From assembly GCA_900323505.1 (NCBI GenBank), contig OOIN01000007.1, forward strand, positions 310,001-374,000: a DNA stretch of 64,000 bases, given 5' to 3'. Source of the stretch: Ustilago trichophora (lineage: Eukaryota > Basidiomycota > Ustilaginomycetes > Ustilaginales > Ustilaginaceae). Below, piece by piece: positions 9,686 through 20,262 of the stretch; within the stretch, counting starts at the first letter, position 1, and each line of letters starts with the position of its first letter. The notes beneath the pieces are model-generated. The model worked only from the letters and a program-made list of their open reading frames with translations. It was not told the DNA's origin and made no database searches. The position numbers and the translations under genes were made by a program.

Positions 9686-10588
9686 ATGGCTGACCGCAAA
9701 GCCCTCAACCACTACTACCCACCGGATTTTGACCCTTCCAAAATCCCACGTCGCAAAGCGCCTAAAGATGCCCAACAAACCGTCCGTCTCATGGCCCCTT
9801 ACTCGATGCGCTGCAACACATGCGGCGAGTACATCTACAAGGGCAAGAAGTTCAACGCACGCAAAGAGCTCGTGGTAGGCGAGGACTACTATGGCATCAA
9901 AATCTTTCGGTTCTACATCAAGTGCACACAGTGTTCGGCGGAGATCACGTTCAAGACGGATCCCAAGAATGCAGATTACACGGCTGAGCATGGCGCCAGT
10001 AGAAATTTCATTCCGACCAAAGAGGCCGATGGTGAAGACGGAGAGGAAGACAAGCTGCTGACGGAGGAGGAGAAGCTAGAGAAGAAGTTGGAGAAGATGG
10101 AAGGTGACCCGATGAAGCAGCTGGAAGCGAGGACGTTGGACTCGAAGCGCGAGATGGAGATCTTGGATGCGCTGCAGGACATTCGAACTCGCAACGCTCG
10201 TCTAGAGAGAGTCGATACAGACGCAGTTCTCGCCAAGCTGCATAATAAATCCATCGGTCCCTCAGCACCAGGAGGCCTCACAGCAAAAGACGTCGAGGAA
10301 GAAGAGCAAGCCAAGGCAGAAGAAGAGGACGAGGCCCTGGTGCAAAAGTACTTTGGCAAAGCGCTCGATACCTCTACCCCCTGCAACGGCGGGGTGACGG
10401 TGAAGCGTAAGCTAGATGAAGAGGCAGACGCCGAGCCAGACATTCACACTTTGCTCGCTATGAAAGCCGCTTCCGGCCCCTCGACTGCCGCAACGTTACC
10501 TTCTTCGATACCTCCTGCAGCACCACCGGCGTCAAAGAAGAAGAAAAAAGCTCCCAACGCTTTCGGCCTTGTGCGCAAGAAAAAATAG
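9686..10588 (+). CDS. YJU2: Splicing factor Yju2 (CWC16/CCDC94 family), 300 aa
   Basis: Yju2/Cwc16 joins the Prp19-associated spliceosome and promotes the first transesterification step. The N-terminal 110 residues are near-canonical: [20 protein letters not shown], then a zinc-binding pair of CxxC motifs (C43/C46 in MRCNTCGEY and C80/C83 in IKCTQCSAE), then [21 protein letters not shown]. An acidic, coiled-coil-prone segment of E/K/L follows (about 115-225). The end is basic, with [17 protein letters not shown], a likely nuclear localisation signal. Single exon, full length for the family. The related Saf4/CCDC130 branch is an alternative, but the N-terminus matches CCDC94/Yju2 better. Confidence 0.93.
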   Translation: MADRKALNHYYPPDFDPSKIPRRKAPKDAQQTVRLMAPYSMRCNTCGEYIYKGKKFNARKELVVGEDYYGIKIFRFYIKCTQCSAEITFKTDPKNADYTAEHGASRNFIPTKEADGEDGEEDKLLTEEEKLEKKLEKMEGDPMKQLEARTLDSKREMEILDALQDIRTRNARLERVDTDAVLAKLHNKSIGPSAPGGLTAKDVEEEEQAKAEEEDEALVQKYFGKALDTSTPCNGGVTVKRKLDEEADAEPDIHTLLAMKAASGPSTAATLPSSIPPAAPPASKKKKKAPNAFGLVRKKK

Positions 10589-11193
10589 CTCTCCCCGCCC
10601 GTCATCTTGATCGCCTTTCGACTCTGCTATATACATCGGTGTCTGCATATGTATTTGTACTCTAGACACGTTTCGTCACACATATACCCTCATAGCATTC
10701 CATGACTTTTGACATTCACTACAGCTCGTATCAGAGTGCTTCTCGCAATCTTTACGTCAACGGTGTGGTTGGTGTCGCCTGCACCGTTGGTGGTCAAGAG
10801 ACGGTGCGACATGAGCTCCTTCACCATTATCCAGCTGGTCCAACAAACATTTCAGTGGACGATAGCATCGAAGCTGTCGTGTGCACTTCTCAACGAGGTC
10901 GAAGATTGAAAAGCTCGCTGTGCTCATCCCTTCTCTTTGGCACGCAGCAGCTGTCTCGACTTGGTCTGCGCCACATGCTCAAGTGTGATGCAAACCTTGC
11001 TGTCGATGGTTAGCCTTTACCGCAGCCTTATCTCACGCGATCGCACAAACAAATCACAGCACCCATGCACACTCATCACTACTAAGATCTTGTCAGAGAT
11101 ACATATCCATTCATGGAACGCAAGAGGAAAGAAAAGGCGAAAGAGTGCTGCCTAAACGAACAAGAAAGAAGGTGAAAGCGAAACAACCAGAAC

Positions 11194-11209
11194 GGGGGGG
11201 GGGGGGGGG
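11194..11209. repeat. Poly-G run (16 G)
   Basis: Uninterrupted guanines in non-coding DNA. Could fold into a G-quadruplex; equally a spot where the assembly length is uncertain. Confidence 0.9.
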
Positions 11210-11254
11210 AGAAGGAATGCCTAAATGCCTAAAGAGAAGATTTAGAGAGAATGA

Positions 11255-11290
<36 letters not shown>
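11255..11290. repeat. Compound (GT)n(GA)n microsatellite
   Basis: About nine GT units run directly into about nine GA units, between two convergent genes. Confidence 0.93.
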
Positions 11291-11544
11291 TGCGAATTAA
11301 ACGCGACCATGGAAGAGGCCTGAGTAAAGATCAGATTGTTGAAGCATTGAGATGAGCGACTGGGCGAGCAGTGTTGGAAAGGTGCAAGAGTCCTGCATCT
11401 CGGTGTGTTTGTGAGGTCAACGAGGGAGATTTCTAACGGTGAAAGTGAGAAAAGATGGAAAGAATGTGGTTGGGTAGAAGGTGTGTAGTTTAAGTGGGGG
11501 TATGTTTGTGGAGCAAAACCGGGGAAAAGAAGGGGTTGAAAGAT

Positions 11545-12675
11545 TTATCGCTCCGACTCGTCCTCACGAAGATGCCAGCCACTTTCCTCGTCGGAGAGGG
11601 GACCACGTCGCGAGCCACCCCTTCTCGAACCGCCTCTTGAGCTTGTCTTGTGATTCTTCCCACCTGCCGCTGCTGCTGCCGCAAGGGGACCACCGCCAAT
11701 ATCTCCTCCTTGAGAACTAGCCAACGACAGTGGGCGTCCAAGATGCGACTCTTCGTCCTCGGTCTGCATTCCACCGTACGCGGTTCCCCTTCTACCTCTG
11801 CTACCGAGCGACATGGGAGCCGAAGCCCTCGATTCCATCTCTGGGTCATTGTAAGCCATTCCCCTCCTGCCGACACCCGAGCTCGAATTGGCACTCGAGC
11901 TAGCCGGGCTCCTCCTACCCGTATCCCTGTAAGAAGCTGCAGCAGCTGCCCCACCACCTGCACCTCCCAGCGCAGCAGCACGAACCGGAGAACGTCCAAT
12001 AGCTGCCTGACGCTGCTGCTGTTTCCTCTGCTGGGCATAGTTGTACGCCCTACGACCCCATTCGAAGTGCGGTTCGTTCAACGACTCTTGATCGAGGAAG
12101 AGGAAGATGTACGCTCCATACAGCGCCTCTACCACGAACAGCAGCACCTGAACACCAAAAGTGGCATATGCGAATCCAACCGCATAGTTGATCAGATCGC
12201 AAACATGTCCAAAGTCGGCAGGTTTTTCATAGTGCCAGTATCCGTCAAACTGACAATTCTCCCTACCCCTCAAATCGCACGCATAAGCCAAGGCTCCCGA
12301 TACCCACAAGACGCACATGGCGAACTGGAGTAGAAGCTCAATCTTGACCATGAATAGCGAATAGAGGAAGTCGCCATACTGGATAAAGGGCATGAGCGGG
12401 AGAAAGATATTGTAACCGAAGTAGACGATAGGGGTGAAAAGACCGAGGATGATGAGGAAGATGAGAGAACCCCAAGAAGGACGAATGATGGGATCGTGCG
12501 AGTTGTAGTAGTCGACAACGAGGATGCAGATGATGGCGGTGGCAAGGGAGAGGAGACAGACAAGGCCCGTGATTAGGAATCGAATCACGAGCATAACGTT
12601 AGGGTGAGGAGCGCCGGGCAGAGAATTATGCGCCGGTTCGGCCACCGTTAGTGATCGTCGGGTTGGGAGACCCAT
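11545..12675 (-). CDS. MARVEL-like four-TM membrane protein, 376 aa
   Basis: Residues 25-190 contain four hydrophobic segments. They run around VIRFLITGLVCLLSLATAII, SLIFLIILGLFTPIVYFGYN, MVKIELLLQFAMCVLWVSGA and FGVQVLLFVVEALYGAYIFL. This is the topology of fungal MARVEL proteins of the plasma membrane (eisosome or tetraspan type). Between TM3 and TM4 is a loop with two cysteines (YACDLRGRENCQFDGYW). The cytosolic C-terminal half is glutamine-, serine-, glycine- and arginine-rich low complexity with many RRG and SRR steps. The ATG at 12675 is followed by a short polar leader. Family assignment rests on topology and loop pattern, not a unique motif; the exact role is unknown. Confidence 0.72.
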   Translation of the reverse strand: MGLPTRRSLTVAEPAHNSLPGAPHPNVMLVIRFLITGLVCLLSLATAIICILVVDYYNSHDPIIRPSWGSLIFLIILGLFTPIVYFGYNIFLPLMPFIQYGDFLYSLFMVKIELLLQFAMCVLWVSGALAYACDLRGRENCQFDGYWHYEKPADFGHVCDLINYAVGFAYATFGVQVLLFVVEALYGAYIFLFLDQESLNEPHFEWGRRAYNYAQQRKQQQRQAAIGRSPVRAAALGGAGGGAAAAASYRDTGRRSPASSSANSSSGVGRRGMAYNDPEMESRASAPMSLGSRGRRGTAYGGMQTEDEESHLGRPLSLASSQGGDIGGGPLAAAAAAGGKNHKTSSRGGSRRGGSRRGPLSDEESGWHLREDESER

Positions 12676-14080
12676 GATGGCTATGTATGGAAGCTGAGTG
12701 TGTGTGTGTGTGTGTGTAGGTGTGTAGGTGTAGATGGGAGTGCGCGGGGGATGATACCAAGCAGAAGAGTGGATGCTGGTTTGAGCGTATAAGTCTCGAG
12801 ACGCTGTTGACGCTCGTTTCTACCTTTCTGTCTGGCGATGGTCGAAGAGTGTGTGGATGTGGGATTGAGAGAAAGTCAAGAAGATCCTTAGCCGGTTGCT
12901 TTGCAAAAGTTGACTGTGATTGTCCTGCTGCTGATGTTATATACAACGACTCGACCGGATGGCAAGGATGGGGTGAATTTCAAAGATGGAAATGGTGAAG
13001 AGAGAGATCAATGATGATGATGGTGATGTTGATGCTAGGGAAAGGTCGAGTCGGTCGAGTCGGGAAAGGGGTTGATCGAAGACGGGATGATGGACGGAAA
13101 GAGAGGGAGAGCAAGGGTACAAGGTAGAGTATGGGATAGTACTGTACTGTACAACAACGATGAGGAGGGGCGGGGCCAAATCGCGGAGAGGATCACACAC
13201 TCTCTATACAGTGCAGCACTCGAAAGAGGCTTTGAAGATCAGCTGGTTTCGCCAGGGACGGCGGCAGGCGGGCGTATATCATCCGCCGCCCATCCCATCC
13301 ACCAAGCTCTGTCAAGGCGGACAGTCGGGAAAGGGAGGAGAGAGGGCGGGGTATACTGGTTGTAGCAACCCAAAAGAAAAATCCCTTGTAGTTCAAACAC
13401 AGAGCCGCCGTTGCATCTCATCGTTTTAGGCGAGGGTCTAGGATGCATATTGAGGCGAGACCCAAACTTGGGGCGGCAGCGCAATAAATGCTGCAGATTG
13501 ATTCACTTTTTGGGTCTCCTCCTGTCCCTCTCTCTCTCTCGATTGGATGAGGGGAAGGTTTGTTCCCGTTCCCAAGTAAAAGTGATATTTGAGCGCTTGG
13601 TCCCTGTTGGTCGAAGAGAAGCTAAAAAGAAGACAACGAAGTAGGCGGGGAATCGAAGTATTGCGAGGTTTGCTATTTCTCGCACTGCATTGACATGGGA
13701 GCAGGAGGAAGGAGTACGGATCGCTGCAAGTCCACCATACTGTACTATACTACTCTATAGGGATAGGATAGTACAATAGAACAGAGATGCAAGGGCCTCG
13801 TTCGAATGATGCAAAGTGAGTACACTGTATGTACGGTAGTCAGGGTGAGGATCGACGAGCGGGGAATTTTTTCTTTTTTTTTTTTTGTCCGCCTAGAGTT
13901 CTGCTACTGTACCTCAACCACATATTTCCTCGTAGGCTAGGAAAGAGTACATATTGTACAGTAAGTGCGTGTATACAAGATTGCAACTCAGCACCTGCTG
14001 GGCGCGATTCCTCACACACACTTACAGGCATAACAGCAGTAAAGAAAAAGGCGTGGACAGGGCACGAGGAGAGGCGGAGG

Positions 14081-14124
14081 GAGGACTCGCTTAGCTTTCC
14101 AGAAAAAAGCTAAGCGAGGTTTCC
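14081..14124. repeat. Inverted repeat able to form a 13-bp perfect hairpin
   Basis: Arms 14086-14098 (CTCGCTTAGCTTT) and 14106-14118 are exact reverse complements around a 7-base loop (14099-14105). The stem can extend outward through GAGGA with TCCTC after a small bulge. The same right-flank CCTCCTCT can instead pair with AGAGGAGG just downstream (to about 14144), so two hairpins compete. Confidence 0.8.
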
Positions 14125-14707
14125 TCCTCTGCAAGAGAGAGGAGGAAGGGAATATTTTGAGAAAAAGGAGAGGAATTTCACTCAACTGCAGCTGCAGCTA
14201 TTTCGAAAGGAAAAGGGCAGACTCGCATAAATCGACAGCTGCTCAACTGACCCGTGGTTGGTTGGATGCAAGAGAAGGTCTCTAGAGGAAACGAACTTTT
14301 TATTTTATTTATTTGGCTGTTGCGGCCTCGCGGCGCCATGGGCACTGCACACATTTCTGTGTCAAGTTTGTACTGTAACGCTTAGCTCTCCTCGTCAAGT
14401 TTGATCCTCTCAGCATCACACTTAGCCGCTCCAGATCCAAGAGAACGCGATCCAAGCTACATTACATCAAATTGCACTACTGTATCCCCGACCTCTTTCA
14501 TCCACCTCCATTGACAAGGATAACCAGGACAAAGAGCAGAGTAAAGCAGCAAGTGCAAGTCCAAATGTCGTACGACGAGAGTAAGAAAGATGTTGTGTTG
14601 TGTGAAAGTGAAATGCGAAGTCCTCGCATAGCAGCCGGGTAGGATGATGATGTTTGTTGTGCTACCTTTCGGAGCCTCAATGACAGGCGGGCTGGGAATC
14701 CGATTCT

Positions 14708-14709
<2 letters not shown>

Positions 14710-14742
<33 letters not shown>
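14710..14742. repeat. (GA)n microsatellite
   Basis: About 16 uninterrupted GA units in the gene-poor region. Confidence 0.95.
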
Positions 14743-14744
<2 letters not shown>

Positions 14745-17530
14745 CGGCGAATTTTCGTATGACGGAGTTGAGTGAGTGAAGGAAACAAGGGAGGGCATTT
14801 TGATTTTGATTTTTTGATTTTCCCATCATGCAGTCTCTCGTTTGCATGCATGTGTTGTTCATTCGCCTCATCACGCAGGAGTTTTTTTCTTTCCTTTTGA
14901 TTTTGGTTTTTACGCCTCCATTTCTGGCGGAGATCTAAATTTTGAGCTACAGCAGCAGCAGCTCAGGCAATCTTGGCGGAGCCAAAGACGGCAAAGGCGT
15001 ACAGTTGAGGAGAAGTGTGCCCTGGCCTCAGGCTCGCATCGCCTCCTCTTTCGACGCCATCTTGCACTCCACCCAATCATTCATCCATCCTTCGCAATTG
15101 TTGATCAGCGTGAAAACTTTGCGACCTACTCAAACCGCAACATCCCCGTTTTCCCCAGCCTGCAAATCAAGCGTGTGTACACATGTGTTCCTGAACTGTT
15201 CAGCACAGTATGCCGTACACTAGCTCAACCCCGCAATCTACCGCCACACAGCCTCGTACTGTAGCCCACAGTTAGCATGGGCGCGGTTGTATATCGTAGC
15301 CCAACCATACGCCGCAACGTTACCTTCTTTTTCGCCCACGACGACGACGACGACGCTACCTACGCCCAGAGCAACAAGGGGTCAGGAATGGCATGCTGTG
15401 CTGACAAGCAAGTCAGATCGACCGATGAAACAACCACCCTCGCCAATACACACACACACACCCTCTCTGCTTCATACCTCAGCGGCGCAAAACATAGCTT
15501 TCTTGATTCAAGTCCAGACAGTGACGCGTTGCAGTAGTGTCTCGCTTTTTTTGTGTTCTCTGCCGAATCCGGCTTGGGAAAAGTTCGAAGCCTGCACAAA
15601 GTCTCCCCCTGTCTCTCTTATCCAAATTTGGTCAATTCCAAATCTGGAGATTGGACCCTTCAGTGAGTAAAGGATCAAAAAGCTAATCGCCCGTTTGCCC
15701 GATTGCATCAGGAGCTTACAGTAGCTCGGGCCATAACTACTCCCGATCTCTTGCTTTGAATCTCCTTGCTAGCATCCTCTTCCACGACTTAAACTTGTCC
15801 TTCAGAGCATCATATTTTGAGAATTTCCCCCTATCAACACGAGCTCTGCAGAAAACCACTTTAAAAGTAGACTGCAAGTAAGTTACAGTAGATGCGAGTG
15901 CACAAAAACCAAGCTGCAACCGCGGCAAGCTGGGCTTACAGTACTGCAAGCGCCTTCAGAATATACTGTACTGTACTGTAGTGTACAACAAGTCAAGCAA
16001 CGCGCGCGGTTCCTGAATTACCCCGCACCACTTTCACAAGAAGTGTGTTGCAGGAAGAGCTGCTCAAAATTCGATGCTCTTCCGTCTTCCCTTTTTTTTC
16101 TTTTTTTTTTTTTTTTTTCTTTTTTTGTCATTCGCTCGCCCTGTTCAGCCAGTGCTGCTGCTGGTTGATCAGTGTATAGATCGTTATGCATCATATCGGG
16201 GGGCCAGAAGGGTGCCTGTTGCGATGCAGTTCGATTGGATTCGCTGCTCTGATGGATATCACTTTGTTGACGCTCCTTCAATCCTCACTTCTTGGCCGTC
16301 GAGTCAAATAGAAATGGTCCAGAGTATCCGGCCAGTGCTGTTTTGGGTGATGTGCATCGTCAGGCATCTCCTGAAGCTTTGTAAATCTTCGCAACGCACG
16401 CACAACGCCGAGAATCAAGACTCTACTTTGAAGAAGTGAACAAATGGGACTGACGAAACGACAGGCTGCTAACGTATGGACCATCTCGAGCTACTGATTC
16501 TCGAGTCGCAGAGAGGAGAGGAGTGAATTTCATCGACCGAGGAAGGTATACCCATTGTCTGCAGAGTGTCTCGTCGGCATCTATGAATCAACCTCTTCCT
16601 GCAGACCCGAATAGTGCTTATGCTCATCGCAAGATCCCTCCGAGTATAGAAGCCTTTTGCTTGCAGTATACCTTTTGATCCACTTGCTCGATGCTGATGT
16701 CTTGCGCTCAAAGATTGCGGTATTTGAAAATCCTGTCGAAACCAAGCCATACGTCTCCGCAATCGCAATTTGGACCTCTTTTCCGGCACTGCATGTATTT
16801 CTTGGCCCGAGGAGGCGGACACCAATCCAGCGATGCGGCAGGGAGTGCACCCAGCCCAGTGCCGATCAATAACGAATCGTCTCGTCTCGGCAAAATGCGA
16901 TTTGCATTTTGCTCTGTTCATTAAGGCTCGTTCGGCGCCACGGCTGCATGCGATCGAGGCGGCACTGGCTCCAGGGTAAAGAGCGCGACGCTGAGTCGGA
17001 GAGATGGTCGAGATGGAGGAGGTGAGCAATGCCGCAACTTGATGATTGGGCCCTTGGAGCAAGAGGCAAGTCGAAGGCCAACAAGGGCCCTTCGCCTGTT
17101 CCCTTCAACGTAGGCAAGTCCATCGATCAAACTCATCTCGCTGGCTCGGCGGTTCTCTTGTCCGCTACGACTCACAGATCTCTCAATAAGAGCTCATTTT
17201 CACAACAAAGGGTAAGAAGAGAGCGATATGCATACAATCTCTATACACAATGCATGGCGATATGCGCGTGTCAAAGTGTTGACTAGAGAGAGCCTGCCAT
17301 AATGGCAAGATCTTGCGGCTGATCCGAAAAAGTGCTGTGTTAAGGTTCATGATGCATATTTCAGCGACGCCTTATGACAAAAGTCAAGTCGACGGACAGG
17401 ATTAGCTTCTCATAGATTGTTGGGCAGGTTCTCACGCTCGTCGGCGCATCCGTCTCAAATCCTAGCACACACAAGCACACACACACATGCCACAGTGGTC
17501 CTGAAATGAAGTCGAGGCTCTATTCAATCC

Positions 17531-17575
17531 TGTTCTATTCTGTTCTGTGCTGTGCTGTACTGTACTGTACTGTAC
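17531..17575. repeat. Pentanucleotide array of TGTAC and variants
   Basis: Nine five-base units in register. The left ones are TGTTC, TATTC and TGTGC; the last four (17556-17575) are perfect TGTAC. It ends about 20 bases from the stop codon of the Sec14-HAD gene, so it lies in that gene's 3' flank. Confidence 0.9.
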
Positions 17576-17596
17576 CGCACCGTAGCGATAACGCAT

Positions 17597-19672
17597 CTAT
17601 GGCACAGCATCCAGGTCACCCAGACTGTTGATCAGGTAGTCAGGCACCGTCTTGGCACTGGGACCCTCGATCTCGTCCTTTTTCGAGATCCCCGTCAGCA
17701 CGAGCATACTTGCGATGCCTCCGGCTTTTGCAAATTCGATATCGGTATTGAGTCTGTCTCCGACCATGATGGCACGTTTGGGGTCAAACTGCTTGGTGGC
17801 GATGATGCAGTCGAGCATGGGTTTGTGCGGCTTTCCTACGATGGTTGGTGTTCGTTTCGTGCTGAAAACCAGTGGGGCTGACAGACTACCGGCACCAGGC
17901 CAGGGTCCACCTTTAGCAGGGAACGTAGAGTCATCGTTGGTGAGGATAAAATGGCAGCCTCCTCCCGTAGCGTTGGCTTCCACAGGTCCATCGAACCCAG
18001 GACGGGTCAAATGCTTAAACGCCTTGGCAATTTTGATGTACGACATGTGCATATCAAATCCACACACAACTGCGCCGACTTTAGGATCAATAGCATCCTC
18101 ATTCTGCAACGAAGTAAAGTCGAGAGCGGGCAAAAACTTGTTGTCCTCCTCGTTGGTTCCTCCGACGTGCAAGATTCCTTCTGCATCCAACTCCTCTTCG
18201 ATCCCGTGCATGCCCAAAACGTACACCTTGCGATCGGCAGGGAAATTGAGCACCTTCTTCAGGTACACGGCAGAGGCATACGAGGAAGAGAAGACTTCGT
18301 CGAGCGAAGCTTGGATGTTCATCCCGGCAAACTTTTTCAGATAGGTCTGTCGAGATTTTGACGCATTGTTGGTGACAAAGATGACCGATTTGCCGCGTTG
18401 ACGGAGCTTTTGGAGCACAGAAACGACGCCAGGGATGGTCTCATCGCCAGACCAGAGCACTCCATCGCAGTCAAAGAGGAAGGTGTCGTACTTGGAGAGC
18501 AGGTCTTCGTAGTCGGAAGTGTTTTGGAGGTAGGTGTAGGCGGATTGCTTGTCAGTGGATTGAGAGGAAGAAGCAGCAGTAGCAGCAGCGGTACCGCCAA
18601 CGACGGCGAGAGCAGCAGTCGTTCCAGCCGCAGCACCGAGGCCGATCGTAGCACCGTCTTCGGTGAGTTGCGAGGCGGCAATGGCATCGGCATGCCTCTG
18701 CACTGCTGATCCATCTACCGTCTTCTCACCCTCCTCCTGCTGCCCATTGACACCACCCGTCTTGCGAGTACCATCTTCAGCAATGTTGCCGACCTCGATC
18801 AAAGTGTCCCAGTAGGTCTTGAAATCCCACTCGTAGTTGTACCTTCCGCCGGCGAATTCTGCATCGAGCTGCTCCTTGGGGACAAACTCGGCCAAGTTGG
18901 CATTAAACCTGATCTTCTCCTTTGTAATCGGATCCAAGAATGGCGTGACAGCAGTGAAGAAGGCATTGATGAACCACGGCACATTGACAATGAATGCACG
19001 ACCGAGCCTCTCGACGTAGTGGTTCTGCAAGATGTTGGCAACGGTCCTTGCAGTCGAGAGCGAAGGATTAGACTGCGACGTGGCCGATTTGTAGTCGATG
19101 ATGATGGCGTAGTTCTCGACACCGGGAGGCATAAAATCGATGGCTCGTTCGAGCGTCCAGACGAGGTATCGAACCTGGTCGTTGCTGGGTGTAGTGTTCT
19201 CCCTTGCAGGGCGGAGGTAGATCAATGGCCTTCCATCATTGTCGAATCCAGAGACGACCTGTTTACCCGTCTCTGCTTCGTGCGAAACACTTCCAGGTGC
19301 GATGATCTCGGGACGGAAATCTCTCCTCCATTCCAGTGTCGACTTGATCCTCTTCTTTGCGTTTTCCAAATCGCCTTTGGCCGCGCGAAGGTAACGCTGA
19401 TAAAGATTGTGCTCGCTCAACCACTTGTCCTCCCACTGTTTGTAGTCTTCCGCGGGCGGTTGCTCGGCAGCGACGCTTCGAATGTACTTCTCAAGCTCCG
19501 AGAGCTTGGATTGTTGTTCGGCGCTGAGCGGCTCGAGAGGTTTGGGTATGCATCCTGGTGCGGGCTTGGTGAGGACCTCGGAGGTCTTGGGTGGAAGAGG
19601 ATCTGCAGATGCCAGAGTTTTGACCGACTGAGAGGACGGGGTGCGAGAGAGTCTCCCAAGGAAGCGCGACAT
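17597..19672 (-). CDS. Sec14/CRAL-TRIO domain fused to a HAD-type p-nitrophenylphosphatase, 691 aa
   Basis: One uninterrupted ORF encodes two proteins' worth of domains. Residues about 80-118 are a CRAL-TRIO N-terminal helix pair and 133-282 a Sec14 lipid-binding domain (RPLIYLRPAREN, then NYAIIIDYKSA, then HYVERLGRAFIVNVPWF). A 100-residue Ala/Gly/Thr linker follows, with a hydrophobic stretch at about 341-367. Residues 390-688 are a Pho13/PGP-like HAD phosphatase: motif I FDCDGVLW with D401 and D403, motif II FVTNN, and a C-terminal GDRLNTDIEFAKAGG metal-binding motif. No in-frame Met occurs between residues 181 and 451, so the phosphatase cannot start separately in this frame. Likely a cytosolic or membrane-bound phosphoglycolate-type phosphatase tethered by a phospholipid-transfer domain; substrate unknown. 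Confidence 0.88.
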   Translation of the reverse strand: MSRFLGRLSRTPSSQSVKTLASADPLPPKTSEVLTKPAPGCIPKPLEPLSAEQQSKLSELEKYIRSVAAEQPPAEDYKQWEDKWLSEHNLYQRYLRAAKGDLENAKKRIKSTLEWRRDFRPEIIAPGSVSHEAETGKQVVSGFDNDGRPLIYLRPARENTTPSNDQVRYLVWTLERAIDFMPPGVENYAIIIDYKSATSQSNPSLSTARTVANILQNHYVERLGRAFIVNVPWFINAFFTAVTPFLDPITKEKIRFNANLAEFVPKEQLDAEFAGGRYNYEWDFKTYWDTLIEVGNIAEDGTRKTGGVNGQQEEGEKTVDGSAVQRHADAIAASQLTEDGATIGLGAAAGTTAALAVVGGTAAATAASSSQSTDKQSAYTYLQNTSDYEDLLSKYDTFLFDCDGVLWSGDETIPGVVSVLQKLRQRGKSVIFVTNNASKSRQTYLKKFAGMNIQASLDEVFSSSYASAVYLKKVLNFPADRKVYVLGMHGIEEELDAEGILHVGGTNEEDNKFLPALDFTSLQNEDAIDPKVGAVVCGFDMHMSYIKIAKAFKHLTRPGFDGPVEANATGGGCHFILTNDDSTFPAKGGPWPGAGSLSAPLVFSTKRTPTIVGKPHKPMLDCIIATKQFDPKRAIMVGDRLNTDIEFAKAGGIASMLVLTGISKKDEIEGPSAKTVPDYLINSLGDLDAVP

Positions 19673-20262
19673 GATGATGAGAGCCGCTCGAGAAGGAGAT
19701 GGAGCAGGCGATGCCGATGAAGAAGGAAAAGAAGATGGTGATGATAATGGTGACAGCAGATGGTGCGAGTCTGATGTGATGCAAATCCCCCCACCACGAT
19801 ACCCGCTCGTTGGCTCAGACTATTCTTCCGAGATGATTGTGTCAGAGAGCGAGAGAGACAAGAGATCTTTCAACCCAAATCGGCGATCTACCACTCTCAC
19901 AGTCTGCTATCTGCTCTATGCTCGCCTCGCTGCTCTCCTCCACGTAAATTCCACTTTCTCGCTTTTTTGCCCTTTTCGAGATGCAGGGACCAACCACGCC
20001 CGCCAAAAGAAAAAGTGTCCAAAGTGACAGCTGCTCAGCCAGCCTTCCACGTCTTTGCGGCAATCATCCACATCATCACCATCTTCATTGTCCCTTTCGC
20101 TCTTGTTCTTTCACATACTTTGCCACGCCTATCATCTTGCCTGTCGCCATCCGATATTGCAGAATAGCCCTCAACGCCTGGATATAAAAGCTCGACTTGA
20201 TCCACCTCTCCTCGTGTTCTCGTTCTGAAACTCCAGCCACTAGCGGATAGTGTAGGACAACC
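19673..20262. promoter_or_regulatory. Divergent intergenic promoter (Sec14-HAD / Apq12-like)
   Basis: 590 bases between two divergent ATGs. The right half contains the TATA element listed separately. No gene or RNA recognised. Confidence 0.55.
20183..20189 (+). promoter_or_regulatory. TATA box (TATAAAA) for the Apq12-like gene
   Basis: A TATAAAA sits 74 bases before the ATG at 20263, with a short CT/CA-rich leader between. Position and sequence fit a core promoter; no experimental support. Confidence 0.55.

Larger units (their letters stand above)
10589..11544. other. Convergent intergenic region with simple repeats
   Basis: Sits between the 3' ends of YJU2 and the MARVEL-like gene. It holds a G16 run (11194-11209) and adjoining GT and GA tracts (about 11255-11290). 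An ORF of 103 codons at 10702-11013 shows no recognisable domain and I do not call it. Confidence 0.6.
12676..17596. other. 4.9 kb gene-poor region
   Basis: No gene could be supported here. The left edge is the promoter of the MARVEL-like gene, with a (GT)n tract at 12698-12718. Further features are a TGTAC-type motif in many places, a strong hairpin at 14081-14124, a (GA)n tract at 14710-14742, T-rich runs near 16090-16126 and a pentanucleotide array at 17531-17575. ORFs here are short, overlap on both strands, or lack an ATG. 16.5-17.2 kb is less repetitive and has some protein-like text on both strands, but nothing recognisable. Confidence 0.6.

Noticed and set aside
10702..11013. Plus-strand 103-codon ORF after YJU2
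   Set aside because: No recognisable content and it lies in the 3' flank between convergent genes.
16469..17062. Minus-strand 197-codon ORF as a gene
   Set aside because: Its first codon is TTG, no domain is recognised, and overlapping ORFs exist on the other strand; kept only as a low-interest finding.
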